NCBI GenBank assembly: GCA_030761205.1
Contig: JAULJL010000005.1
Coordinates: forward strand, 9,697,501-9,761,500
DNA from: Fremontodendron californicum
Taxonomy: Eukaryota > Streptophyta > Magnoliopsida > Malvales > Malvaceae
Direction: 5' to 3'
DNA: 64,000 nucleotides
In this document: in pieces, positions 47,829-60,400 of the stretch
Layout: each line of letters starts with the position of its first letter
Position numbering within the stretch: the stretch's first letter is position 1
Program-made: the position numbers and the translations under genes
Notes under the pieces: model-generated
Told to the model about the DNA's origin: nothing
Databases searched by the model: none
The model's input: only the letters and a program-made list of their open reading frames with translations

Positions 47829-49172
47829 CTATAAAACCTGCCATCTTGCCGTTTTCCCTGACAAAAAAGGTGCTTCCAACATGTACTTGATTGGATCTAG
47901 CTCGGCAATCAACCACGTTGTGTGGTACAACATGTACTGTCTGAGTCTTCGAGCAGTCCAAGCTAAGGTGCAGCACAACTTTTCTACAGACGAATATTTT
48001 AACTCATAATCTGTGAACTTCTTGCTGAGGTAGTAAACTGCCTGTTCTTTCTTTCCAGTCTCATTACGCTGCCCCAAAACACAACCCATGGATCTCTCAA
48101 ATACTGATAAATATAGTATCATTGGTTTATCTGGAACAGGTGGCATTAATACTGGTGGGTTGGCTAGATAATGTTTAACCTTTTCAAATGCAATGTGACA
48201 ACCTTCATCCCATTCTCCTAGATCACGTTTTCGAAGTAACTTAAATATTGGATCACATTTGTTGGTCAATTGAGAAATAAATCGAGCAATGTAATTCAAT
48301 CTCCCCAGAAAGCCTCTTACTTCCTTTTGAGTACGAGGTGGTGGTAAATTTTGAATGGCTTTCACTTTATCCGAGTCAATCTCAATTCCTCTTTTGCTGA
48401 CGACAAAACCCAATAATTTTCTCGAGGTGACTCCAAAAGTGCATTTTTCCAGATTTAGCTTGAGTCTAAACTTCCTTAGTCGTTCGAAGAGCTTCTTAAG
48501 ATTCGCAATATGCTCCTCTTAACCTTGTGACTTTGCGATCATATCATCAACATAGACCTTAATTCCCTTATGCATCATATCATGAAACAAGGTCACCATG
48601 GCTCTCTGATATGTTGCCCCAGCATTCTCCAACCCAAATGGCTTTACCTTGTAGCAGAAGGTTTCCCACATTGTAACAAATGTGGTTTTCTTCATATCTT
48701 TCGGTGCCATCTTAATCTGATTATATCCTGAGAATCTGTCCATGAAAAAAATAAAGAACTCTTCTCTGTATTATCCATCAGAGTATCGATATGGGGCAAA
48801 GGGAAATTATCTTTAGGGTTGGCCTTGTTCAAATCTCTATAATCAACGCATATCCGCACCTTGCCATCCTTCTTTGGTACTGGAACAATATTTGCCACCC
48901 ATTCTGGATATTTTGCTACCTCTAAGAATCCAACATCAAATTGCTTCTTCACCTCCTCTTTTATCTTTAGCATCATGTCCGGCCTCATTCTTCTCAACTT
49001 TTGCTGAATTGGCTTGCATTCTTGCCTTAAATGAGCTTATGAACCACAATATCTGGATCTAACCCTGGCATGTCTTGGTAAGACCATGCAAATAAATCCA
49101 CATATTCCTGGAGCAAGGCTATCAATTCACCCTTTATTGATGATGACAATGAAGTCCCGATTTTGACTTCCT
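47829..49172 (-). pseudogene. Reverse transcriptase and first RNase H
   Basis: RT motifs: ANIVPVPKKDGKVRICVDYR, DNFPLPHIDTLMDN, FSGYNQIKMAPKD, PFGLENAGATYQRAM and the active-site YVDDM near 48545. The connection and first RNase H follow with LPPPRTQKEVRGFLGRLNYI, ILYLSVFERSMGCVLGQ, YYLSKKF and RRLRQYML. In that RNase H the usual catalytic Asp after LYL is serine, fitting a degenerate domain replaced by the second RNase H. Breaks: a frameshift near 49185, another near 49010-49040, one around 48740, a stop after AKSQG (48519) and two stops near 47820-47830. Confidence 0.9.
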
Positions 49173-49386
49173 TTATCTCTTCACCACTCCCAGATTTATC
49201 ATTTCCAATAATTCCTTATGAGGAAGTACTTGTTTCTCCTCTTGTTCTATTTTACTTAATAGATCCGGAGGTAGACCATAATCCTCAGTATCTTCATTAG
49301 CCTCAAAATCACTCGTGCAAATGGGTCTTTCAAAATCAATTTCAGAATTACTGATAGGAAGGTCCCCATATTCAATATCCATACAC

Positions 49387-49610
49387 CTGTAAATAGGTGG
49401 AGAAGAAACAATATAGGAAAATATATATAATGAAAACAAAATAAATAACAAAAATGAAAGAATATGGACACATCAATATGAATAAAATGCATTGTGTTTG
49501 TTATTTATTAAATGAAAATGTTTAAACAAAAAGCCCATTACAGAAAGAAAAAAAAAAAAACTCTTAATATCTCTGGGTAAAGATAATTAAGATTTTTTTT
49601 AAAGTATTAC
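49387..49610 (-). other. Predicted spliced intron between pro and RT (224 bp)
   Basis: The donor GTAATA starts at 49610 and the acceptor TTTACAG ends at 49387. The intron holds the stop codon that ends the pro ORF at 49607. Joining 49611 to 49386 keeps the frame open into the acidic region before RT (MDIEYGDLPIS). A T-rich tract precedes the acceptor. Ogre elements are known to carry an intron at this place. Confidence 0.75.
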
Positions 49611-51300
49611 GTTGGAATAGACTTAAAAACTATGGGCAACTCAGTCGCACTCCAATTGGTCAGTCTATATCCTGGTGGACAAGGTCGCACCATCCAGTTC
49701 GCACTGTCACTTTCCATCCCTTCTTTCCCGGTCATGCAAATCACCATATCCTTAATCTGCCCCTTTTTATTCACATGGAATTTTTCAAAAGCTTGCTCGA
49801 TCATTATGAGTACATCCTCTGGATTCTTTTCTTCGAATAGAAAACCAGTAGAGCGGAAGTTGTGTAGGATTGGTGGGAAAGTCATGGGTTCCCATTCAAT
49901 ATCCATTCCCGCGAGATGGGCCATCCTCCTTTGTCGGTTTCTTTCAACTTGTTTCCTCCTCTCATGGGCCTTCGGAAGATATCTTAAGCCAAATCGGTCT
50001 TTCTTTCCCACTGCTTCCATTGCTCGGGCCATCCCTTAAAGATATTTTCCAAGACCTTTTCCAGCCCTGCAGCCCTTTCCCACTGTGGTTCTTACTCCCA
50101 GCCTTGTGTTCTTGGACAATCTTGGTTTTGGAATTTTTCGTCCTTCAGCGACGAAAACCGTATTTACGAATTCCAAAGACCGAAAAAAACATTCTACAGC
50201 ATCTTCATTGTGTTCAACATAAGGAGATTCAGTAGATGCGGAGGCTATTATGTCTTTTTCTCCTGATACAGTGACCAAACGGCCCTTCATCACAAATTTC
50301 AGCTTTTGGTGAAGAGACGAGGGTACAACCCCTGCTGAATGTATCTATGGCCTTCCCAACAAGAAATTATAAGATAGATTAATATCCATGACCTAAAAGT
50401 TTACCGTATAGGTGCATGGGCCTATCTCTAGAGAAACCTCAATAGTTCCCATTACCTCTCTCCTGGTACCATCGAAAGCCCTGACTACTGTGCAACTTGG
50501 TAACATATAAGACATATCAACTAGCAACTTAGACAATGTTGCCAAGGGCATTACATTTATTGAAGAACCATTATCCAGAACCACCCTTGGTAGTATATGC
50601 CCCTTGCAGGTGGTTGTTATGTGAAGAGCCTTGGTGGACCCAATACCATTGGGTGGTATTTCATCATAACTGAAAAATATATGGTCGTCTGTCGCAATGT
50701 TTCCCACCAGCCTGTCTAACTTTTCTATCAATATGTTGTTAGCCACGTATGCCTGATTCAACACTCTTAATAGGGCATTTCTGTGTGGCTCTGAGTTTAA
50801 TACCAAAGATAAGATGGAGATTCTTGCTGGCTGACGCTGAAATTGCTCAACCACACTATACTCACTATGTTTTATGAACCTTAAAAACTCGCAGGCCTCC
50901 TTCTCGTTTACCGGCTCTTTTATCCTGTTTACCGGGGCTGATCCCCTCTCTGCTTCTTTTGACAAATCCATCTCAATATGGATTGGTTCAACTGCTTTAT
51001 TCCCTTTGTCCAGTCCTCTATCATTTCTTGTTGATCCATGTTCAACAACCTCAAGGGCATAACACCTTCCACTTCGTGTTAAGTGCCCTACACTTGTACT
51101 ATTTTGCTGACTTGAAGACCCGAGCATAACCATACTGCAGTCATATTTCCATGGTGTAGTTTTGTTTTCCTTGTATGAAAAGGAAGAAGGCAAATCTATG
51201 CTGAGCTTAGGCACAATTTCCTCAACAACCGGAGTAGTCTTCTCTGGTTCATCATAATAGATGATCAAAGGTCTTTCTATTCCATAGCCAACTGCATTCT
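49611..51300 (-). pseudogene. Aspartic protease and G-patch-like region (pro)
   Basis: The protease site is VVLDNGSSINVMPL (DNG in place of DTG/DSG, common in Tat elements), followed by VVRAFDGTRREVMGTIEVSL. After stops at 50393 and about 50346 the reading continues with MKGRLVTVSGEKDIIAS, a glycine-rich G-patch-like VGKGCRAGKGLGKYL, a stop at 50036, then WEPMTFPPIL and WSATELPIVF up to the intron. The protease would cut Gag-Pol. The region is broken by at least three stops. Confidence 0.85.
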
Positions 51301-51436
51301 CAATAACCTCTACTTCTTCCTCTATCTCCTCGTAAAACTAGGCCTCTCCATTATCCATCATCTTTTGGACTTTAGCCAGAAAGTCCCCGTAGTCCTGTAT
51401 GATATGACTTGAACATTTATGGAATGGGCACCAACT

Positions 51437-53364
51437 CTACACCCTCTTTGCAACCATTTTTAAACTGTCTGCATCCTCCACCATTCCTGCCTTAACCATC
51501 TCGACCCATACTGTTAACATCGGAGTCTTGACTTCCCTGGCATCCCTTTTTAACCTTCTGACTTCCCCTGTCAATACTGCATTTACCCGATTCTCAGCAT
51601 GATTGGGTAATGGGTTTCCTGCTACATTCGGCCTATTTTTTGACCCAAACTTCACAACTCCGGTATTGATTAAACTTTGGACTTTTTTTTAAAGGCAATG
51701 CAATCCTCCGTCGAATGCCCCTGAATTCCTACATGATATGCACAGTTGGTATTTGCATTGTACCATCTTGGGTATGGTAGGGTCAAAGGTTTAAGATATA
51801 CGGGTGCGACAAGTTGGCCTTGTAGTAGTTTAGGATATAGCTCACCATAGGTGGTAGGAATGGGATCAAATTGGGGTTTTTGATCGTTCCTTGATGAACG
51901 ATAGTCATTGCGCACGGGACCATGAGTATTTGGATAGTATTTCGAGGAAGGTTTATCTGTGGCAATATACCAGTTGGAGACGGCTGTTGTGGTATATTGG
52001 TATAAGGGAATGGATTTTAGGTAAGGTGGTTCACATTGGGGTAGTAAGGATTATACCCCGAGTAAGGTGTGTAAGGTGTCGGAGGTGCATAATATGTAGT
52101 AGGAGTATAAGGCCTTGGAGGTTTGTATGGTGTAGGAGGTGCATAGGGGTATTCATTGAAACTGACTGCATGTGTCTCCTCCTTCTTCTTTGCAAGAAAA
52201 ACTCTCTTTGGGGTAGCAGACTCACCCCCTTCCATTTTCCCGTTCTTAATAGCAGACTCTATCATCTCCCCAGATATCACCATATCTACAAAGTCCTTGG
52301 TGGCACTTCCCACCAATTTATCATAATAAAGTGCTTTCAAGATATTGATGAAAAGCACTGTAGTTTCCTTGTTGGTTAAAGGGGGTTGCACTTGTGTAGC
52401 CAGGTCTCTCCATCTCTGAGAATATTCTTTAAAGCTTTCAATAGCTTTATTTTCCATGTTTTGGAGAGTTAGACGGTTAGGCACTATGTCTGTCACATGC
52501 TTGTATTGTTCCATGAAAGCTTTAGCTAGATCCATCCAGGAACAGATATTAGGACGAGTAAGTTGGTTATACCACCAAGTTACGGACCCTATCAAGCTAT
52601 CTTGAAAATAGTGGATGAGTAATTTTTCATCTTCATCATGTCCGGTCATCTTTCGGCAATACATGGTCAGATGCGCTGATGGGTTGGTAGTTCCGTTATA
52701 TTTTTCAAAGTCTGGTACTTTGAACTTTGGAGGAATCACCAGACCGCGTACTAAACTCATCTTTTTGGCATATAGACTGCCAAATAGCTCCGCTCCTTCA
52801 ACTGCCCTCAATCTTTCCTCCAGTAGCTGATATTTTTTCTGGGATTCTGTCGTTTCAACCCTCTTCAGTTCAGTCATCTTTGCCCTTTCCTTTTCGGCTA
52901 ATTCCTCAAAGTCTGGAATATCCACATCAATTGGGTCAACCCCAATATTACCCCTTTTAGGACCAAAATTCTATGCTTCGACCGCTGGTTGGATGTAAAT
53001 ATAGGATGTTGCCCCAGTCGGAAGTTCATTTCCCACAGGCTAGGATGTATGTCCATTCTTCTATACCACCTCTGGTCGGTCTTCCTGGTTTACTGCCCCC
53101 ATTCCCTGTAACTGAATTTTCTCCTGGCCATTTTTGCCTCATCATGGTACTCATCATCTCCATGAGTTTGGTCATTTATTCCCATGACTCCTCTTGAGAC
53201 TTAGCTAACTGTTCCTGCAGTTCTTTTTGAATTCTTTCCATCCTTTCAATTCTAGCAAGCTGATCGTTCTCTATAGCTCTTGCTTGAGATCGAGTATTGT
53301 AGGGGTGTCGAAAGTCTGATTCTTTCTGAGTGCGACCAATAGTACCTTTAGTTTTAAAAACCAT
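51437..53364 (-). pseudogene. gag of the Ogre-like element
   Basis: Starts MVFKTKGTIGRTQKES with a coiled-coil stretch (RMERIQKELQEQLAKSQEE), then a stop at 53176. The main part, 52925-52017, holds the gag domain (PKFKVPDFEKYNGTTNPSAH, WWYNQLTRPN, SLTLQNMENK-like, YSQRWRDLATQVQPPL). A proline/tyrosine-rich tail with PPTPYTPY-like repeats follows, and the knuckle CAYHVGIQGHSTEDC lies in 51915-51670. Further stops lie at 52017, 51670 and 51437. Domain order and many words match the gag at 3494-5004. Confidence 0.88.
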
Positions 53365-53389
53365 GGATTAAAAATTATTGACACATTTT

Positions 53390-53904
53390 TTACTTTATTT
53401 TATAAAAATGAATGAATGAATAAATGTTAATGAATGAACAAATAAGTAAATGACCAAGTGTATGAACATGAATGACTAATTATAAAGAATAAATGAATGG
53501 ACAAATAAATAAATGACTAAGTGTATGAACAATTTATAAAGAATAAATGAATGAATGATTATAAATATAAATATAAATGAATGAACAAACAAAATATATA
53601 AAGGAAAGAACAAATGAATGATGAATGCATTTAAAAGTATTGGACCCGGGATAATTCCAACCAAACGGTCTTTCATTGATTTCCAGGAACTAAATACATC
53701 AAAGAAAAAAGATCAATGCTTAAGACAATCTGATAATTTGTCTATCCTAATTTAAAAATGCTATTACAAAACACTGGTCCTTTAGTAACTCCCTCAGATC
53801 TTGGACTTTTTTCACTGTCCTCTTTTGATTGCCTTGCTCTTCAATCTGACCCCTACTTGTTCGCAGCCCTTTGACATGTCAGCAGAAGCATCACCGTGTA
53901 AGTT
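53390..53904. repeat. Spacer between ORF1 and gag with AATG-type simple repeats and a small duplication
   Basis: 53405-53625 is rich in AATGAATG/AATAAATG words and has no coding sequence. At 53874-53934 a 30 bp unit (ATGTCAGCAGAAGCATCACC and GTGTAAG) is repeated in tandem next to the ORF1 stop. Confidence 0.8.
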
Positions 53905-55598
53905 TTACATGTCAGCAGAAGCATCACCGTGTAAGCTTTCCTTAGCTTGTTCCTCCAGTTGATTGGCTCGGGCTTCCTCATGCTTTGCTCTCTTTGTCCA
54001 ATAGTTATTCTCCTTCTTGAGGTTTTTGACTTCTTGCTCCCATTCCTCGGAAGTCTTGAGAGTCCCCTCGAATCTGAGCTCGAAACGATACCTCTTGTTC
54101 TCCAAGTGTAATTCCTGAAGATCACTTTTAGCAGTGTCCCTTTCTCTCTTGATCTTTTCCTTTTCTCTTTCTCGAGTTGATTCCCTATTTTTCATATCCT
54201 CAAGCTCTTCTTGTAATCGGGCAATTCCCTTGCTCATTTGGGCCTTTTCTTTTTCGAATTCTGCCCTTGCAATTTCTAACTCCGATGGCGTTTCTTTAGG
54301 TGGCGAACTCAAGAGTTGAACTTCTTTCCCATCTGATGTCAACAACCTATCATTAACCCTCAATTCCCTCCATACCAAGTAATCAGGTGTAACAATGTCG
54401 GCATATCTAGCTACCCCCACCCGATGAGTTTTCTTCCATGCTACTACAATCTCAAGTACCTTTCCCGAATATCCGTCTTCTCCATAAGCAAATCCCAAAT
54501 TATTAAGGTCATGGGTCATAGGAGTAAACTGACGGGATTCCGATTGTCTTAGTACCAGCAGTGGTGCATAGCTCACTCCTCCCCATACTCCCAATAATGG
54601 AACAGAAGCTTTATCTCCGCACTTGTACAATGTCGACATAGGAGTTATCCATGGAGCTCTCCAAATTATCATCTCAGCCCTGATATTCCGGAATATATTG
54701 ACCCATTATTCCTCAGTCCTATTTTTCAACCAAGCCCTCTTAAGAAATTCACCAATTGGTGCAAAAGACTTCCAATACGAGCGAAGAGGAAAATTCTCCT
54801 GTTTACAAAAATGGCTCTGAACCCATATGTAAAGAAGCTGTATACAACTTATAAAACGTCCTTTTCCTTCCCGTCTATAGAAATTCAGCGATTGGATTGT
54901 TTATGCTATAATTGCTGGGGCTGGGTTTATCCTCTGCTCAAGCCTCTCAAAAACATCAAATATCGCCACATCCACATACCCTAATGTCTTTGGGAAGATA
55001 ACTAAACCATACATAGCCAAAGCAAAAATATTCCTAACTGTCTCCTTACTTGAATGGCTATGGATTAAGGTCCGTAAAATATCCCATGATATACAGTAGC
55101 TTACCCTTTTTCAGACAACATGGCTTTCGACCCAATTTCTTTCCACTTCCAAAATTTTAGACACATTTTTCTTGAAACCCGACGTCTTTGTATCCTTCAA
55201 ATAAATACGGTCGGGAATAACGTTCTCAATATGCAGCAAGGTCGAATATTCCTTTATGGTTGGAGTCATATCCTCTCGGTTGAAGGTAAAACACCGATAA
55301 GCGAGATTCCAGAATTGCACCACAGCCCGATCACCTCACCACTGACCTTAACCTGAACTACTATGTCCCCATAAGTCTGAGTGAAGGCTTCTTTTTTTTA
55401 TATGTTCCATTGATTCCATATATCCATCAATTCCCGAAGATCATTTTGCCTGATAGTAAGATCAACCTCGGCTGGCAATACTGACACATATCCCATTTTT
55501 AAACAATCCCCATTATCCTGCTGACCTTTCTCGGACTGTTTCCTAACCTCTAAATGCTTCTCGACTACTAAGACATTCTGACCCTCCATGGAAGCCAT
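53905..55598 (-). pseudogene. Ogre-type ORF1 upstream of gag (DUF7745-like), frameshifted
   Basis: The likely start is the ATG at 55598-55596 (MASMEGQNVLVVEKHL). Recognisable parts: LRELMDIWNQWN, then in another frame YRCFTFNREDMTPTIKEYS and ENVIPDRIYLKDTK, further pieces such as FPKTLGYVDVAI, then GDKASVPLLGVWGGVSYAPL and TPDYLVWRELRVNDR. The C-terminal ~120 residues (54320-53905) form a charged coiled coil. From memory this is the plant-mobile-domain-like protein found before gag in cotton Ogre elements; its function is unknown. Breaks include a frameshift near 55395, a stop at 55111, and others between 54680 and 55100. Confidence 0.75.
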
Positions 55599-55599
55599 T

Positions 55600-56547
55600 T
55601 TGGTTGAATATATCCCGAGACCAATAACCTTCCATGTGCAAAAAATGATGACAAGAATGCAAAAAACAAAAACAAAAAGAAAATGAATTAGTAACAGGAA
55701 TAAATTCGAATAATACAAAAAAATATATAATTCAAAACAATAATTATCCCTGAGGATGCCAACAAAATTTCGGCATTATAACACCCCTGGGACTAAATAC
55801 TAACAGTTATTACGGGCATTGTGATGTACGTTCATCATTGTCCGATTTTCAAAAATAAATGTATTCGGAAAGTAGAATAGAAGGTAAAAGGATTGGAAAT
55901 ATTCCTCCATGTGTTCTTAACTTCGGGATATCTAATTGGAAATCCGGAATGGCTTCGCCTAAGTTTACTATATGAAGGTGAATCAGTTCTAAAAGCCCCG
56001 AATTGTTCCTCACTGTCGTCAGTGAAGGCTAGTAAGGCACCCCGATAAAAGCGGGTTCAATTCATTAGAGTCTATTTCCCTAGCCCATGCGGATTGTTAA
56101 TCATGAAGGCTATGTAATTTAGTACTCCGAAAGTGTTTCACTAGCCCATGCAGATTGTTAATCACGAAGGCTTAGTTACTTTGCTCCCATCTAAAAGGAC
56201 GGAACCTGGGTATAGGATTCATGATATGCAAATGCACTGTAGTGTGTGAGGAGAAATAACAAACCTTGCACCACCTATTCTACATCCCTTATTCTAAATG
56301 CCCCAACAAGATTAAACAACATAAGTCATCAATTAATCAATAAATGAATATATATACCAAAATGACCAGAGAACAATTATAACATGTATGCACATGAATA
56401 TGGACATATTTAAAAACGTTTTATTATTTTTGAAATTATCCTTATTTTTTTTTTAAATATGGGAATTAAAATTAAATACCAATTAAACCAACAAAACCGA
56501 GACTTTGATAACACACGACTAATTCTAGGCCTGACTCTCTAAATTTT
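55600..56547 (-). other. 5' leader of the Ogre-like element
   Basis: Non-coding. It shares ordered blocks with the leader at 1911-3493: AATGATGAACGTACAT and CCCGTAATAA (55807-55839), GGGGTGCCTTACTAGCCTTCAC-type text (about 56020-56045) and GCATGGGCTAG (twice, about 56090 and 56145). The GCATGGGCTAG unit is duplicated within this leader. Confidence 0.65.
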
Positions 56548-56563
56548 CCCAGCGGAGTCGCCA
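56548..56563 (-). promoter_or_regulatory. Primer binding site of the Ogre-like element
   Basis: On the minus strand TGGCGACTCCGCTGGG lies three bases after the LTR end GCGACA. It is the same type as the PBS at 1894. Confidence 0.82.
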
Positions 56564-56566
56564 AGC

Positions 56567-57436
56567 TGTCGCAACCTAAAAAATAACAAGTCTCATCGCA
56601 AGACTTTATATTCGTTAAGCGTGACATTAAAAAAAAAACCGAGGAAAAGTCGACTTAATTCCTCTTGAAAAATGAAGGTTTTGAAAATGACCTTGAAAAA
56701 GACATGGAGTCGCCATCAATCTTTTTTAGCTAGGTGTGATCGACCACCTATTAAAACCGATTTTATAAAACATTTTAAAATTAATTAAAATATTTTTTAA
56801 AACCAATTTCAAGTCTGCGTTTTAAACCAGAGAAATCAAAGAAGCAGGTTCGGGAATCAGTTACGTATGAGGAAGGATTAGCACCCCCATAATGCCCGTA
56901 TAAAACGGTACCTTATTAATCGTGTGTTATCTCAAGTCTCGATAAAAAGTCGATTTTTAATTTGGTATTTCAAGTTAATTCCCAATTTAAAGAAAAATAA
57001 TTCCATTTATAATTGAAAATGATCCGAAATTTATTAATTCAAAATTTTTCTATATTCCCCAACAAACGTGGCAAAATATAGAAATTTTTATTAGTTTGGA
57101 AAACTTTCCGAAGCATTCTTATTTTAAAGAAAATATTTCGTTATTAATGATAATTGATGATATCCTCCCCAGCAAACCCGACAGAGAACTCATGAATTAT
57201 TTTAACTCGGGAATATCTTTATTTTATTGAAAATCATTACATTTTTCAAAAAATTAATAAAAAATATGAATATGAATATGAATATGTATGGCATAAATAA
57301 AATGACATAGCAAAGTCTAAATAATATAATGCAACCTAAATGGTATGACATAATTTAAATGTCTTAGCATATTCTAAATGAAATTAAATATCCTAAATTA
57401 TATGATATATTCTAAATGAAATGAAATGACCTAGGT
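56567..57436 (-). repeat. 5' LTR, segment next to the internal region
   Basis: Starts TGTCGCAACCTAAAAAATAAC on the plus strand and matches 38397-39262 until GACCTAGGT, where the solo LTR begins. The conserved core lies at 56825-56935. The LTR resumes at 62338. Confidence 0.92.
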
Positions 57437-60400
57437 TGTCACAACCTAAAAAATAACAAGTCTCATCGCAAGACTTTATTATTCGTTAAGCTTGACATTA
57501 AAAAAAAAATCGAGAAAAAGTCGACTTAATTCCTCTTGAAAAATGAAGGTTTTGAAAATGACCTTTGAAAAATATATGGAGTCACCACCAATCTTTTTTA
57601 GCTAGGCGTGACGGGCCACCTATTAAAAACTGATTTTATAAAATATTTTAAAATTAATTAAAATATTTTTAAAACCAATTTCAAGTTGCGTTTTAAACCA
57701 GAGAAATCAAAGAAGCGGGTTCGGGACTCGGTTACGTGTCGGGAAAGATTAGCACCCCTACAACGCCCGTATAAAACGGTACCTTATTAATCATGTGTTA
57801 TCTCAAGTCTCGATAAAAAATTCGGTTGTAAATTTAGTATTTCAAGTTAATTCCCAATTTAAAGAAAAATAATTCCATTTTTAATTGAAAATGATCCGGA
57901 AATTTATAAATTCAAAATTTTCCTATATTCCCCAACAAACGTGGCAAAATATAATTTTTTTTATTAATATGGAACACTTTCCGAATCATTCTCATTTTAA
58001 AGAAGATATTCTGTTATTAATGATAATTGATGGTATTCTCCCCAGCAAACCCGGCAGAGAATTCATGAATTATTTTAACTCGGGAATATCTTTATTTTAT
58101 TGAAAATCATTACCTTTTTGAAAATATTTTAAAAAATATGAATATGAATATGTATGACATAAATAAAATAACATAGCAAAATCTAAATAATATAATGCAA
58201 CCTAAATGGTATGACATAATTTAAATGTCTTAATATATTCTAAATGAAATGAAATATTCTAAGTTATATGGTATATTCTATATGAAATGAATTAACCTAG
58301 GTGACATAATATATTCTATATAAAGTGTAATATCCTAAGTCATATGATACATTCTAAATGAAATAAAATATCCTAAGTGACATAATATATTCTAAATGAA
58401 ATGAAATGATATAGGTAACATAATATAATCTACATGAAATGAAATAATTTAAATAAAATGGCAAATATAAATGATATGGCATATAATCTAAATGACATGA
58501 AATATAAAATAATGCTATCATATAATATGCATGAAAATAAAAATAATAATGCATGAACATAGCATATGCTAAATAATATGACAAAAATAATTAAATAAAA
58601 AGCATAGGATATCATGAAATATTCAAAATCATATAACAAAAATATAATATCAAAATTTTAAATCAATGATAATAACACCATCATGAAAATTAAACATAGA
58701 AAAAATTACATATTATACAATATGCACGAATATGGAAAATAAAATGCATGAGAATGTATTTTTTTCTTTAATTAAGGAAATCCGTATATCTAAAAAGATA
58801 TCCGGCTACCTTAGGAAAATATATCAAATTAAATATTCTAAAACCAAAATACTTTGTGATTGTTTGAAAATAATTTTGAAAAGCTTAGATTAAAAATAAG
58901 AACTTATCTAAACCCTTTTTAAATGGCTCTAATTTCCTAAGTTTAAAATCCCGAACTTGACCACCTTTAACCCGAGACTTAAAAAATTATTTTAAAGTTT
59001 AAAAAGGCTTAGAAACTACCCTAAGTCAGTAGCTAAACTTCCTAATCAGCTCCTTCTAAGTAACTTAACCAAAACAGAAAAATGATTTTCCTTCAAATTC
59101 AAGTCTGACTCCACTGTCCAGTTTTAAACCATGATTTTTTACCCTATTTTTAAAACTTCAAAAAAATCTAAAAACAATACTGGAGACTCAAAACATGTAA
59201 AACTACATGGGAAAAAATTGTCTTAATTTTCTGATTAAAGATGACTGCCCAAAAAAATCAGAAAAGTATGAGTATTGGGTGAAAAAAACTGTTTTGTCAA
59301 AACACATTTTTTTGCCTTTGATAAAATATGTAAAAATCAAAGTAAAAATATTAGAGACTCTCTCAAAGACTCACAAACAGTAGCTAACACTTTTGAAAAG
59401 TTAGGCAAAAAAATTGGCTAAGTAAAAAAATCACAAAGATAGAATAATCAATTTGACAACTCTTTAATTTTTCACAAGTATGCTCAAGAGAGCATGACTT
59501 TGAGCCATTGATTGACCGAAGTCATAAGCCAAGTGGCAAAGACATGAAATGCATGAAAAATGCAGCAAATATGATGCATGAAATGCATGATTTTAAACCT
59601 AAATGTCATGAAAAATGCATGGCATCAATAAAATGACCTAGACCTAAATGAACTTGTATGACATTTAATGCAACCTAGGTCTAAAATTCATGGATATGCA
59701 TGGCAAAACAAACCAATCCTACATCTAAAATATACATGGCAATAACACAAACACATGGCATGCTTAAACAAAATACTCAACCAAACATCATGAAAATGCA
59801 AACCTATCAACTAACATAACAAAAATGCACACACAAAGAAAATAAAATGAGGTGGCCGAATGGCCTCATGTTCAAAATGAGCATGGCATTTTTACAAACA
59901 CTTGATATACTAACATGCTTAACTAAAGAATAACACTCAAATCATGCAAATATAAAGTAGAGGCATGAAAACCAACAAGCATTTTCACAAACACATGGAT
60001 TACAAAATATAAAACATAAACAAACTTAAACATTTTGAAAACAGAAAATCAAAAATGCAAGAATAATAAAATAAACATGATAATAGACTCATAAATAGAA
60101 ATAAACAAGCAACCAAATCAAAACAAGCTTCAAGTCTATGTAGTAGAGAAGATTTAAAGCATCAAGACTTATTTAACATCAAAAATAACAAAAAATAACA
60201 AAGCAAACAACAACTAGAAAAAAAAACTGGGCCATTCGGCTATATCCAAAATCTAAGGAAAAAAAATTCAAGAGCTTTTTATAAGAAAGGATGAAGAAGG
60301 AACTTAAAGAAGAACAATAAAAACACTTATTTAAAAAGAAAAAATCAAAAGAAACTCACCAAAATAATAATCAAAACAGAAAATCAAGAATGGAAAATCA

